Shown here in pieces: positions 1 through 7,437 of a DNA stretch of 17,115 nucleotides. The DNA lies in the NCBI GenBank assembly GCA_043816305.1, contig JBDRHZ010000029.1:1-17115 (forward strand), written 5' to 3'. Numbering within the stretch: position 1 is the first letter of the stretch; each line of letters starts with the position of its first letter. Position numbers and translations under genes: made by a program. The notes beneath the pieces are model-generated. The model worked only from the letters and a program-made list of their open reading frames with translations. It was not told the DNA's origin and searched no databases. Source of the stretch: JAHIVN01 sp018816645. Lineage in GTDB: Bacteria > Patescibacteriota > Dojkabacteria > JAHIVN01.

Positions 1-170
1 TAGCGTTTTTTATGTAATTTTTGTAAGATATGATTGGAGTCATGGTTGAGACATTGGTAATGTAAAGTATTACCCAATTCTCTCACCTGGCTCCATTCCT
101 TTGCAAGTCTTAGGTGGGTAATATCTTCCCGATGAGTACACAGAGAAAGTAGCTTTCAAAGTTGTCTTTT
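1..170. other. gene-free left edge with competing inverted repeats
   Basis: No gene is supported here. TATTACCCA at 68-76 pairs perfectly with TGGGTAATA at 115-123, leaving a 38-base loop. Its left arm can also pair with GGTAAT at 56-61 (ATTACC at 69-74), so two mutually exclusive hairpins are possible. CACCT at 84-88 can further pair with AGGTG at 112-116. No U-tract follows, so this is not a standard terminator. It could be the tail of a gene beyond the edge or a structured leader; the function is unknown. Confidence 0.3.
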
Positions 171-179
171 TGATATAAT
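171..179 (+). promoter_or_regulatory. extended -10 promoter for the 211 gene
   Basis: TGATATAAT is a perfect extended -10 element (TGnTATAAT). It lies 31 bases upstream of the GTG start at 211, giving a predicted leader of about 25 bases. No good -35 is visible at the usual spacing, which is normal for extended -10 promoters. Confidence 0.55.
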
Positions 180-210
180 TGTCGGTTATATAACATAATA
201 AGTTATATTT

Positions 211-1266
211 GTGGAACAGGAAGATGCGAAAGTTAAAGATCGGTTTTGGATCCGAGTAAGTCAAAACTTCAACCTCACTGATCTCTGGGATAATTTTATA
301 AGAGGTCCTGGACATTGGGTATCGATTATAAGATCCTATCAAGAATATAGGGTTACTGAGGTTGATCGTATAATTGCTCTACTTCGACGAGAACGACTTC
401 ATGAGGAAAAGGGAGATTATCGGAAACATGGTGTGTTTCCAACTAGAACTGAGATAATGCAAGGGGAATTCTTCCTCGGAGTTGTCGAAAGAATAGGTCT
501 TAATTCGAATCGCCTGTTTCTCGCCTCTGACTATATGATTGCAAAGGATCCAACAGAAAATGTTAAAAGAAATTATGCAGAGCTTCTACATTGGTTTCCT
601 AGGGCTCAGTCTCATGTTCGCCTACTTATAAGTACGCCGACTTCCTACAGGGGAGTATACAATAATGGGATTTTGTTAAGACTGCGAGGGTTAACTTTGC
701 CGAAGGAATTTGTGATTGGTATACCAAAATATAAAGGTGGCATTGGGATAGGCACCGAAGGAGAATCGTCAATTTTAACTCCAAGTCAAATTGCAAATGG
801 AGAAATTCCTGATAGCATAAAAACAGTATTTGGAACTGCTCTGACATTTGAAATCGGCGACGTTAAAGAAATGACGGACTTGGCACTTTTCAAGTATTCA
901 GTTGAACTTTGTAAACAACAAGATTACCTAACAACGATAAACGCAATATTTTCATATTTATTGGTTGATTCAACGGGCAGATATCATCATTTTGTTGTAA
1001 ATACAAATAGTTATTTAATAGAATTAGTACTTGAGAGATTAATGGACGGAGTTGGAGAAGATCAACTAGATCATATTTCAACGAACAATTCCATGGCTGT
1101 TTTCCCTTTATATATTTTGCTCAAGAGTATACGAGAATCAGGAGAATTTCTTGATGGTTATATTAGGGGTGTCTCATTGGAGGAAAATTGGGTTGCAAAA
1201 CCAAGACTTGCAGTGGGAAAAAGGAATCCATATGCAACTAGACTTTTTTTTGCTTCAGAATTTTAG
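211..1266 (+). CDS. hypothetical protein, 351 aa
   Basis: I do not recognise this protein. It reads open for 351 residues from a GTG start and ends in TAG. The GTG is chosen because a strong extended -10 element lies 31 bases upstream; the next in-frame Met is at residue 84, far into the reading frame. The protein looks soluble: no signal peptide, no convincing membrane segment, no Cys cluster. The N-terminal quarter is charged and probably helical (Arg/Glu-rich around residues 45-75). The centre has beta-like stretches with a Gly-rich patch (KGGIGIGTEG, about 174-183). The C-terminal half looks helical. No Shine-Dalgarno motif precedes the start. A methyltransferase-like gene follows after 73 bases on the same strand, with its own promoter candidate. 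The expression signals and length argue for a real gene; the function is unknown. Confidence 0.7.
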   Translation: MEQEDAKVKDRFWIRVSQNFNLTDLWDNFIRGPGHWVSIIRSYQEYRVTEVDRIIALLRRERLHEEKGDYRKHGVFPTRTEIMQGEFFLGVVERIGLNSNRLFLASDYMIAKDPTENVKRNYAELLHWFPRAQSHVRLLISTPTSYRGVYNNGILLRLRGLTLPKEFVIGIPKYKGGIGIGTEGESSILTPSQIANGEIPDSIKTVFGTALTFEIGDVKEMTDLALFKYSVELCKQQDYLTTINAIFSYLLVDSTGRYHHFVVNTNSYLIELVLERLMDGVGEDQLDHISTNNSMAVFPLYILLKSIRESGEFLDGYIRGVSLEENWVAKPRLAVGKRNPYATRLFFASEF

Positions 1267-1296
1267 TTTTCGTAATATTTCTCACTCCCCAAACGT

Positions 1297-1325
1297 TTGA
1301 TTTACAAGAAGTATCTAACTATCTT
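1297..1325 (+). promoter_or_regulatory. candidate promoter for the 1340 gene
   Basis: TTGATT (1297-1302) and TATCTT (1320-1325) are separated by 17 bases. The -10 ends 14 bases before the ATG at 1340, so the predicted leader is only about 7-8 bases. Both hexamers match the consensus at four of six positions. Confidence 0.35.
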
Positions 1326-1339
1326 TAGAGTTTTGTGTC

Positions 1340-2044
1340 ATGGAGACAGCACCAGATCTAGAAGGGTATTACGCAGCTTATGAGTGGGCAGCAAATCCTG
1401 CTGTCCAGCCCCCAAATAGAACAGAGCCGTATCGGGCGTACAAGCATGCTGTTGAGGGAAATGAGCGTTTTTTTGATGTGCCAATGAATGTTCTAGTAAT
1501 AGGTACCGCCGGTCCAAATTCTACAAAAGGTTATCTTGCCGTTCTAGCTGATATGGGGCTTAAATCTGGCAGTACGGTGCTGTTTATTGATAAGAATGAT
1601 ATCCCACTTGCCAACACAGAAAATAATCAGATTGTGGAAGAATATGCACGGAGAGGTATTGCAGTTTCTTTCTTGAGAATGAATGCTATGGATATGCGAA
1701 CTCTCAATAGGGGGGATTTCAGGTTGATTATGACTCATAACCTTTTTAAATACACCGATTTGCCTGAGGCAAGGCGGATTTTGGATCAATCTGCAGGAGT
1801 ATTAGCAAGTGATGGAGTGATGTTGCATTGTCTAGAATGTTTCACTCTAGCGGCGTTCCGAAGACGAGTAGGGGTTGGTGCAGGTATCACAAGAAAGTAT
1901 GGTGTTCCAGTCTATATCCGATCAGAAAGAGAGTATAGTGCACTGTTTAGAAACACTTCTTTGGAAGTAGTGAGGTGTGGCTATGGAGGCACAGACAGAT
2001 GCGTAACCTTTGTGCTCCGACATGTTCAAGCCAGGGAGTGCTAG
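1340..2044 (+). CDS. class I SAM-dependent methyltransferase-like protein
   Basis: The 234-residue protein has the layout of a Rossmann-fold methyltransferase. Residues 50-60 (NVLVIGTAGPN) form the first strand and glycine loop (motif I, in a relaxed form with GTAG rather than GxGxG). An acidic end of the second strand follows (VLFIDKND, 80-87). FLRMNAMDM (111-119) fits the motif with the adenine-contacting acid. DFRLIMTHNLF (126-136) is the motif IV strand, followed by a helix and the ASDGVMLHC turn (156-164) typical of a late strand in this fold. The substrate cannot be told. The ATG start lies 14 bases after a -10 candidate and has no Shine-Dalgarno motif. It lies between an unrecognised gene and a hexokinase-like gene on the same strand. 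Fold assignment is by motif reading, so another Rossmann protein is possible. Confidence 0.6.
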   Translation: METAPDLEGYYAAYEWAANPAVQPPNRTEPYRAYKHAVEGNERFFDVPMNVLVIGTAGPNSTKGYLAVLADMGLKSGSTVLFIDKNDIPLANTENNQIVEEYARRGIAVSFLRMNAMDMRTLNRGDFRLIMTHNLFKYTDLPEARRILDQSAGVLASDGVMLHCLECFTLAAFRRRVGVGAGITRKYGVPVYIRSEREYSALFRNTSLEVVRCGYGGTDRCVTFVLRHVQAREC

Positions 2045-2049
2045 CTAAT

Positions 2050-2079
2050 TTGTATTTAAAGATTCATTTGATGTAAAAT
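2050..2079 (+). promoter_or_regulatory. candidate promoter for the hexokinase-like gene
   Basis: TTGTAT (2050-2055) and TAAAAT (2074-2079) are separated by 18 bases, about 39 bases upstream of the ATG at 2119. It starts just after the stop codon of the preceding gene. Confidence 0.35.
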
Positions 2080-2118
2080 GTACTTACCTTTGCAGGGATA
2101 AGTTTAGAAATCAATTTC

Positions 2119-3453
2119 ATGGGAGCAACTTTTACTTCAAAAGATAAGCAGTATATCCTTTCTTTTCTTTCCGGTTCAGGCCTAGTAATTTCTGATGCTG
2201 ATCGTGACAAGTATATAGATGTCTTTGTGAGTGATCTGAAAAGAGCTTTGAGCAGTAAATCCTCTTCACTAAATATCTTTCCCAGCTACGTTAAGTTTGT
2301 AGACAAAGTAACTCAACGGGATAAATTCGCTGTATTCCAGCTAGGCCAGGTGAATATGACGAAAGCTTACTTCGACTCAACCGGAGATAAGTTTGATATA
2401 TACGGAGAGATGAGTTTTCCTATGCCGGGACTTGGGAAAGAAGTGAGTGCAGAGGACTTTTTCCGGGCTGTCATGAACAATGCTCGAGATGTACTCAGAA
2501 AAAACCTGAAAGTTGGTATCTCTATGAGCCATGCTATCGAGTCCACAGAAGACGGGGACGGAAGACTTTTGAACTGGGCAAGAGCAAAGGTTAAGTGCAA
2601 AGAGCTGGAGGGAAAAATGATCGCAGAAGAGTTTAAAAAATATCTACAGAAAGAATTTGATGAGGATTATCAAGTATTTATTGTCAACAATGCGACTGCA
2701 ACACTCATAGCAGGACTTGTCAAATCTGACGAGAAAGAGTTTGAAGACTTCATCGGTCTCATACACGCTGATGGGTATAATCTATCGTATATCGAGGAGG
2801 TCCAGAATATTTCGAGCCACCTGAAATCCAAAAGGCAATTCTCCGGGAAGATGATCATAAACACGCAAGCAGGGAGTTTCGATAAGATCAAGTATTCGCA
2901 GGCAGATACTGAGGCTGTCAAAATGCTTGGGGAGATACAGGTCGGGAAATTCTCTCATCTTGTGAATTCTTTATGTATTCCGCTGATCGTAAAAGGAGTG
3001 GTTGGAGAACTGGCAAAATCAAAGAGAATAGAAGGCTGCTTGGTTGAGGCAATTAACGATATTAAAGATCTGGATCTCGAGCAGATCATGCTGTTTCTGA
3101 ACAAAGGCTTGAAGTCCCAATCCGAAATCACATCCCTTATCAAAGTCGCAAATCTTGGAGATATGGCTATGCTTGCTGTTGTCTTTGATTCGGTCATTGA
3201 GAGAGCCGCTAAACTTGTGGCTATTCAACTTGCAGGCATTATGAGATATAAAGACATTGGCCACAATCCACTCCAGCCAGTCGGAATTGTAGTCAGCGGT
3301 AACTTCTATGAAATCGTTCGTGATTTTGAATATAGGGTGAGATGTGAGTTGTATAAATACTTCGGACAAAATGATCCCAGATATCTCAAGTTTCTCTATA
3401 TGCCAAATGCCTCACTCCTTGGGGCGGGGATTGCTGCTGCGACGAATCTGTAA
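2119..3453 (+). CDS. hexokinase-family protein with degenerate active site
   Basis: The 444-residue protein follows the eukaryotic-type hexokinase layout end to end. The usual SxLxMLPxYV region appears as SLNIFPSYV (50-58). The phosphate-1 strand FLALDLGGTN appears as FAVFQLGQVN (70-79). The substrate-loop WTKGF position reads WARAK (153-157). The catalytic VNDTVGT position reads VNNATAT (189-195). GTGxNACYMEE corresponds to ADGYNLSYIEE (217-227), and NTEWGAF to NTQAGSF (248-254). The RAAxL helix (362-366) and the late VGVDGS strand (VGIVVSG, 388-394) are present, and the final SEDGSGKGAA region reads MPNASLLGAG (428-437). Length is normal for one hexokinase domain. The phosphate-binding Asp is Gln, the catalytic Asp (D205 in human glucokinase) is Asn191, and the glucose-binding Glu of NTE is Gln250. 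Glucose phosphorylation therefore looks unlikely and a binding or regulatory role is possible. Family call by eye; the loss of function is inferred. Confidence 0.7.
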   Translation: MGATFTSKDKQYILSFLSGSGLVISDADRDKYIDVFVSDLKRALSSKSSSLNIFPSYVKFVDKVTQRDKFAVFQLGQVNMTKAYFDSTGDKFDIYGEMSFPMPGLGKEVSAEDFFRAVMNNARDVLRKNLKVGISMSHAIESTEDGDGRLLNWARAKVKCKELEGKMIAEEFKKYLQKEFDEDYQVFIVNNATATLIAGLVKSDEKEFEDFIGLIHADGYNLSYIEEVQNISSHLKSKRQFSGKMIINTQAGSFDKIKYSQADTEAVKMLGEIQVGKFSHLVNSLCIPLIVKGVVGELAKSKRIEGCLVEAINDIKDLDLEQIMLFLNKGLKSQSEITSLIKVANLGDMAMLAVVFDSVIERAAKLVAIQLAGIMRYKDIGHNPLQPVGIVVSGNFYEIVRDFEYRVRCELYKYFGQNDPRYLKFLYMPNASLLGAGIAAATNL

Positions 3454-3481
3454 TTGTAACCTGTAATCAGTTATAAATGAC

Positions 3482-3517
3482 CCCGCCTGAGTGTACTACT
3501 TCATAATTTCGGTAACA
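3482..3517 (+). repeat. left terminal inverted repeat of the IS
   Basis: It pairs with 4522-4558 over about 36 positions with one gap and several mismatches. The outer 7 bases (CCCGCCT) and the inner 12 bases (ATTTCGGTAACA) are identical. The TAG stop of the transposase (3496-3498) lies inside this repeat. Confidence 0.85.
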
Positions 3518-4485
3518 TATTTTAACTTATCTAAAGGAGTTTGATAATTCAATCCTCCGTGTCTTCTTTCGTAGTTATACCTATACATAAATCCATCTAT
3601 TCCAGCTATCAACTCTTTTGTCGTCTTACTCTTTTTTTCTAATCTTAAACATTCTTCTCTCATGATTTTCCAGAATCGTTCAATTTTTCCATTTGTCTGC
3701 GGTCTATATGGTCTCGTATATTTATGCTTTATCCCATGTATTCTCAACATTGTTTCGAAGAAATGTGTATCTTTCGCCTTCTGACTTGTATACGTCGTAA
3801 ATTCTGCTCCATTATCCGTCATCAACCTCTCTATTTTTATCCCATGCTCATGGAACCACCTGTATCCATTAAAGAATGCCTCACTAATTGCTGCTGCTGT
3901 TTGTCTCTCTATCAGTTCAACGTAACACAATCTTGTACAATCATCTATCATTCCAAACAGGTAGTATCTTTTTCTTTCTATCACCAGAGTTTTTGCTAAG
4001 CTGTGGGTGTCTCCATGTAGCATCTCTCCTGGATACTTCTTTTCATACCTTTTTATCTTTTCCTTTCTCTTCTTGTTTAGTGGATACCTTTTAAATGTCC
4101 TGTATATTGTTGACACTGACGGATGTACCTTGAAATTTCTTGTGCCACTTCTGTTTCTTACTTGTCCTATCATCTCATAGAGCTCAAACTCACTTGATCC
4201 AAATCTTCTCTGTATCTTTACTATCTGTCTTTCCTCTTCCTTACTTAAGATTCTTAGCTGTCCTGGCTTCGGTCCTCTTTTTTGGGGTAACAAAGACTCT
4301 TTCTCTCCTCCAGATTTTTTCCATCTTTCATAGTACTTACGAATATCTTTTCTATGCACCTTGTATGTAGAGCATATTTCATTTACTGTCTTAAACTTAC
4401 TCTTATCTCCTCGTTTCACCTTCTCATATTCAGATACTACTAAGAGCCATTTATCTGTCATCCTGTCTAGTATTGATTTGTTCAT
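3496..4485 (-). CDS. IS481-family DDE transposase
   Basis: The 329-residue protein has an N-terminal helix-turn-helix region (about 30-60, with TVNEICSTYKVHRKDIRKYYERW) and a second DNA-binding stretch (about 80-130). An rve/DDE integrase core follows. The catalytic triad can be read as D159 (LHGDTH), D224 (MTDNGAEF) and E269 (TNGKIERFW). The D2-E spacing of 44 residues is longer than the usual DD35E because of an inserted loop (about 232-244, TSQKAKDT). The C-terminal YNYERRHGGLNYQTPLD motif is typical of IS481/IS3 relatives. The reading frame is intact from ATG to a TAG inside the left terminal repeat, so the enzyme could be active. IS481 elements usually have a single reading frame, as here. 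Confidence 0.9.
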   Translation of the reverse strand: MNKSILDRMTDKWLLVVSEYEKVKRGDKSKFKTVNEICSTYKVHRKDIRKYYERWKKSGGEKESLLPQKRGPKPGQLRILSKEEERQIVKIQRRFGSSEFELYEMIGQVRNRSGTRNFKVHPSVSTIYRTFKRYPLNKKRKEKIKRYEKKYPGEMLHGDTHSLAKTLVIERKRYYLFGMIDDCTRLCYVELIERQTAAAISEAFFNGYRWFHEHGIKIERLMTDNGAEFTTYTSQKAKDTHFFETMLRIHGIKHKYTRPYRPQTNGKIERFWKIMREECLRLEKKSKTTKELIAGIDGFMYRYNYERRHGGLNYQTPLDKLKYVTEIMK

Positions 4486-4521
4486 TGGTAACTTTTTAAG
4501 ATATTTATCTAGGGTCTCAAT

Positions 4522-4558
4522 TGTTACCGAAATACTGAAGAGCTATACTTGAGGCGGG
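4522..4558 (-). repeat. right terminal inverted repeat of the IS
   Basis: Partner of 3482-3517. Its inner end TGTTACCGAAAT lies 36 bases upstream of the transposase start, so it is also where the transposase promoter would be expected. Confidence 0.85.
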
Positions 4559-4596
4559 CAAGCAATTACTAACAATCAACAACTAATTACGTAATA

Positions 4597-6402
4597 TTAT
4601 CTATATCCCTTCGCCTGCAGCTTAAATAACTTTGCATACTTCCCGTTGATCTTTATTAGGTCATCATGCGTTCCCTGTTCTTTTATCTTCCCTCCGTCAA
4701 CGACATAAATTCTATCTGCGTTTCTGACTGTAGAGAACCGATGGGAAACCATGATTACGGTCTTATCTTCTTCGAAAGCTTCAAGCTGTTTGAATATGTC
4801 AGCTTCAGCCTTTGCGTCTATTGAAGCGGTCGGTTCGTCCAGAATCAAGATTGGAGAATCTCTGAAGAAGGCTCGTGCGAGAGCTATTTTCTGCCATTGT
4901 CCGACAGAAGGCTCAACTCCCTTTTCAAATTCTTTCGAGAGTCGTGTCTTTTCTTTCTGCTTATACTCGCTTACAAAGTTTATTGCCTGCGACTTTTTCA
5001 AAGCCTCGTCCATAAGCTTTTTCTCAAACTTTTTGTCTACATCACCGATTGCTATATTATCTTTCACAGAATAACAGTACCTGTTGAAGTCCTGAAATAA
5101 TACTCCTAGACATTTGTGCCAGGATTCAAGGTTGATATCCTTGATGTTTTTCCCGTCAATCAAGATTTCTCCCTTATCTACATCAAAGAAGCGGCAAAGA
5201 AGCCGGATGATGGTTGTTTTCCCGCCTCCATTCTCTCCGATGAGAGCTACTTTTTCATTTGGATTAATCACCAGGTTGAAATTTTGAAGAACTGCTTTAG
5301 TTGTTTTTGGATACCGGAACGTGACGTTTCTGAATTCTATCTTATACGGTTTCGGCTCAATCTTCTCAGAATTTTCCGTATCTTCGATTTTGTTCTTCAG
5401 CTTCAGCACTGTAAACATGTCATTTACATAAAGCAGATCTTCGTAGCCGACACCTATATTTCTGAAGAATGACTGCAGAGATTCACTCAATCGATATATT
5501 CTACCGTTATAAAATTCCAGCGAACCTAAAGTGATGATCTGCCTTATAGTAAGAAAAACGATGTAGATCTGGCTTATCGTAAACGCTAGAAATGTAGAGA
5601 TAGAGGACAGAACCGACAGATGGTACTTCTGTCTCTCCTTCTTTTTCTGCTCGTTGAAAAATGTGTCATAAAGCTTTTTGATCCTGTCAATGAAATACTT
5701 TGCAGATCCAAATATTCGTATTTCCTCGAGGTAAGTTTCCTTTTTAAGATAATACGCTGTGTTCCAGAAGTCTCTGCGGATATCTCCCTTAGCAACATGA
5801 ATGTTCCAGACTTCTCTGCCGTACTTCATCTTCACAATTAATTCCGGAACTGAGGAGATAACAATCAGCAGGAAAACCCAGATGTTTAGCGCGAGAATCG
5901 CAAGAGTATTTGTTACAATCTCTATGATGTTCTGAATAACCCACAGCTGTCTGTTGGCAAAGTTGAGAGGCCTCCAAGTGTACGTTTCTCTGACTCTGTT
6001 TAAAAGATCGTTGAGCTTTGGATTTGAAAAATGTTCGAAGCCAATCTTAGAGAATTTTTCTTCAACCATTATCTCTATGTACCTCCCTGCATCCAGATAG
6101 CAAAGTCTCTCATGATATTCGATCAGCTTCCAGGAAAGTCTGATCAGAAGGTCTGATATGTAAACTGAGATAAGAATCCAAAGAAACGGTTCCAGATTTA
6201 CATCACCAGCCTTTATGGATTCGACTAACATATCTATGACAAGTTTGAAAAGATATGCGTTTACAAAGGGCAGAAGTGATACAGCGATAATGCTGACCAT
6301 AAGAATGATGAAGCTCTTCTGATTTGCCCGCGCATATATCTGCATCATGCGACGCGCGTTTATGACGTAATTTTTTACTTTTGCGAAGAATTTCTTGAAC
6401 AT
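4597..6402 (-). CDS. ABC transporter, fused permease and ATPase half-transporter
   Basis: The 601-residue protein is an exporter-type half-transporter that would work as a dimer in the membrane. The membrane part (about 30-335) has hydrophobic helices near 30-60, 72-95, 155-190 and 262-295. The ATPase part (about 352-601) has Walker A GENGGGKTT (389-397), Q-loop Gln437 (LFQDF), signature SVGQW (499-503) in place of LSGGQ, Walker B ILILDEP (518-524) with catalytic Glu523, D-loop SIDA (527-530) and switch His554 (VSHR). The altered signature keeps the GQ pair and is followed by the usual QKIALARA, so an active ATPase is expected. Substrate unknown; lipids, peptides and drugs are all possible for this class. 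The start codon lies 8 bases after a perfect extended -10 element, suggesting a leaderless message. Confidence 0.9.
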   Translation of the reverse strand: MFKKFFAKVKNYVINARRMMQIYARANQKSFIILMVSIIAVSLLPFVNAYLFKLVIDMLVESIKAGDVNLEPFLWILISVYISDLLIRLSWKLIEYHERLCYLDAGRYIEIMVEEKFSKIGFEHFSNPKLNDLLNRVRETYTWRPLNFANRQLWVIQNIIEIVTNTLAILALNIWVFLLIVISSVPELIVKMKYGREVWNIHVAKGDIRRDFWNTAYYLKKETYLEEIRIFGSAKYFIDRIKKLYDTFFNEQKKKERQKYHLSVLSSISTFLAFTISQIYIVFLTIRQIITLGSLEFYNGRIYRLSESLQSFFRNIGVGYEDLLYVNDMFTVLKLKNKIEDTENSEKIEPKPYKIEFRNVTFRYPKTTKAVLQNFNLVINPNEKVALIGENGGGKTTIIRLLCRFFDVDKGEILIDGKNIKDINLESWHKCLGVLFQDFNRYCYSVKDNIAIGDVDKKFEKKLMDEALKKSQAINFVSEYKQKEKTRLSKEFEKGVEPSVGQWQKIALARAFFRDSPILILDEPTASIDAKAEADIFKQLEAFEEDKTVIMVSHRFSTVRNADRIYVVDGGKIKEQGTHDDLIKINGKYAKLFKLQAKGYR

Positions 6403-6410
6403 AACAGCTT

Positions 6411-6419
6411 ATTATAGCA
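6411..6419 (-). promoter_or_regulatory. extended -10 promoter of the ABC transporter
   Basis: On the minus strand this reads TGCTATAAT, a perfect extended -10. Only 8 bases separate it from the ATG at 6402, so transcription should start within a few bases of the start codon and the message would be leaderless or nearly so. Confidence 0.55.
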
Positions 6420-6469
6420 TATATATTCAAGGGATTGGCTTAGGGAGTGTAAAGTGAGGATGTTAAATG

Positions 6470-6580
6470 TAATAACCAAGAACTAAGGTCGAAATGAAAA
6501 GCAATTACCAATGAACAAATCCCAATTCCCTAAAAATAACAAAAGACCAATGTTCAAAATCTAACACTAACATCTATAAA
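6470..6580. repeat. AT-rich degenerate repeat with AATNACCAA words
   Basis: The intergenic region between the glycosylase-like gene and the ABC transporter gene contains recurrent words such as AATAACCAAGAAC, CAATTACCAATGAAC and AGACCAATG. The pattern is looser than the octamer arrays elsewhere in the window. No gene is visible in it. Confidence 0.3.
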
Positions 6581-6591
6581 CCAACAATTAT

Positions 6592-7374
6592 CTACCTTCT
6601 TTGCAATATCTCAATCCGTTGTTCTGTCAGTCCCAGATTTTCTTTAAGATCATTTATCGGATTTCCGCTTCTTTTCCCTTCACTCCCAAGTAGCCACAGT
6701 GCCTTGTCGAAAACAAGCCAAGAGATTTTAGCTTTTTTACAAGCTTTTTGCCAGATTTCCTGTGTTAACCGTATGTTCTTCTGTGATACTTTGGAATCTG
6801 GAATAAATCCCCACTCGTAAGTTAAGCGTATGTCATGAACATCAACAGGCTGTGATATGTCTTCTATGTTCTCAAGTCTTAGATCAAATGTGTTTACTAT
6901 TGCTCTCAAAAAGAAGTTCCCGATTTTAGGTCCAAAGCCGCGAAACTCTCGAATATGTTCTAGTACAGTCTTAGCAGAAAGTTTATTATCAAAAATCTTT
7001 AGCGGATTTCCTTCGTATTCATTCAATAGCTTTTTGGAATTTATTTTCCACCTTTTAACAGCTTCATTCATGTATCTTGGCTTTAGATATTCTTCAAGAG
7101 TTGATCTTAGAGTATTCTTCTCCGCTTTTGAAATGTAGTCTGGGAAGAAAAAACTAGAATCATCATCCCAGAGCCGCTCTGCTCCGGCATATAGAGTTTG
7201 CGATTTTATGCTGTAATCAAGCTGGATGACATAGAATAAAAACAAGGCCTTTTCTTTTTTTGAAGTATCGCGTGGTAGAAGGTCCTCAGCATTAATTCTC
7301 TTTTTGAATACCCCGATCTTCTTTTTGTATGCTTCAAAGATGATTTCTACCAATAAATCTGGCTTAAGTCTCAT
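6592..7374 (-). CDS. HhH-GPD superfamily DNA glycosylase-like protein
   Basis: The 260-residue protein carries a helix-hairpin-helix motif FRGFGPKIGN (144-153) and a downstream PVDVH (176-180). Together these fit the HhH-GPD base-excision glycosylases. Lys150 sits where bifunctional members carry the Schiff-base lysine, and Asp178 where the catalytic Asp sits. Their separation (28 residues) exceeds the roughly 18-19 of endonuclease III and OGG1 and is closer to the archaeal AGOG group. There is no C-terminal four-Cys iron-sulfur motif. The C-terminal FDKALWLLGSEG (222-233) resembles the closing helix of some family members. Such an enzyme would remove oxidised or mispaired bases. The start is the ATG at 7374; no Shine-Dalgarno motif precedes it. 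A GreA-like gene lies 63 bases upstream on the same strand. Confidence 0.65.
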   Translation of the reverse strand: MRLKPDLLVEIIFEAYKKKIGVFKKRINAEDLLPRDTSKKEKALFLFYVIQLDYSIKSQTLYAGAERLWDDDSSFFFPDYISKAEKNTLRSTLEEYLKPRYMNEAVKRWKINSKKLLNEYEGNPLKIFDNKLSAKTVLEHIREFRGFGPKIGNFFLRAIVNTFDLRLENIEDISQPVDVHDIRLTYEWGFIPDSKVSQKNIRLTQEIWQKACKKAKISWLVFDKALWLLGSEGKRSGNPINDLKENLGLTEQRIEILQRR

Positions 7375-7437
7375 AAGAATATGCTAAAAGAAAGATACCA
7401 GCGTACATTATTACAAATACCCGTAAACTATACAAAG

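Larger units (their letters stand above)
3482..4558 (-). mobile_element. IS481-like insertion sequence, complete
   Basis: A 1077-bp element is bounded by CCCGCCT at 3482 and AGGCGGG at 4558, within imperfect terminal inverted repeats of about 36-37 bp that also share TTTCGGTAACA at their inner ends. One transposase reads on the minus strand. No target-site duplication is apparent: the left flank ends ATGAC and the right flank begins CAAGC. It sits between the hexokinase-like gene (stop at 3453) and the converging ABC transporter gene, and interrupts no recognisable gene. Confidence 0.85.

Noticed and set aside
3019..3369. 116-codon minus-strand open frame inside the hexokinase-like gene
   Set aside because: It lies entirely antisense to a gene with clear family motifs and has no promoter or recognisable motif.
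4900..5075. Inactive ABC ATPase because of the SVGQW signature
   Set aside because: Walker A, Walker B Glu, Q-loop and H-loop are intact and SVGQW-type signatures occur in functional exporters, so this alone is not notable.
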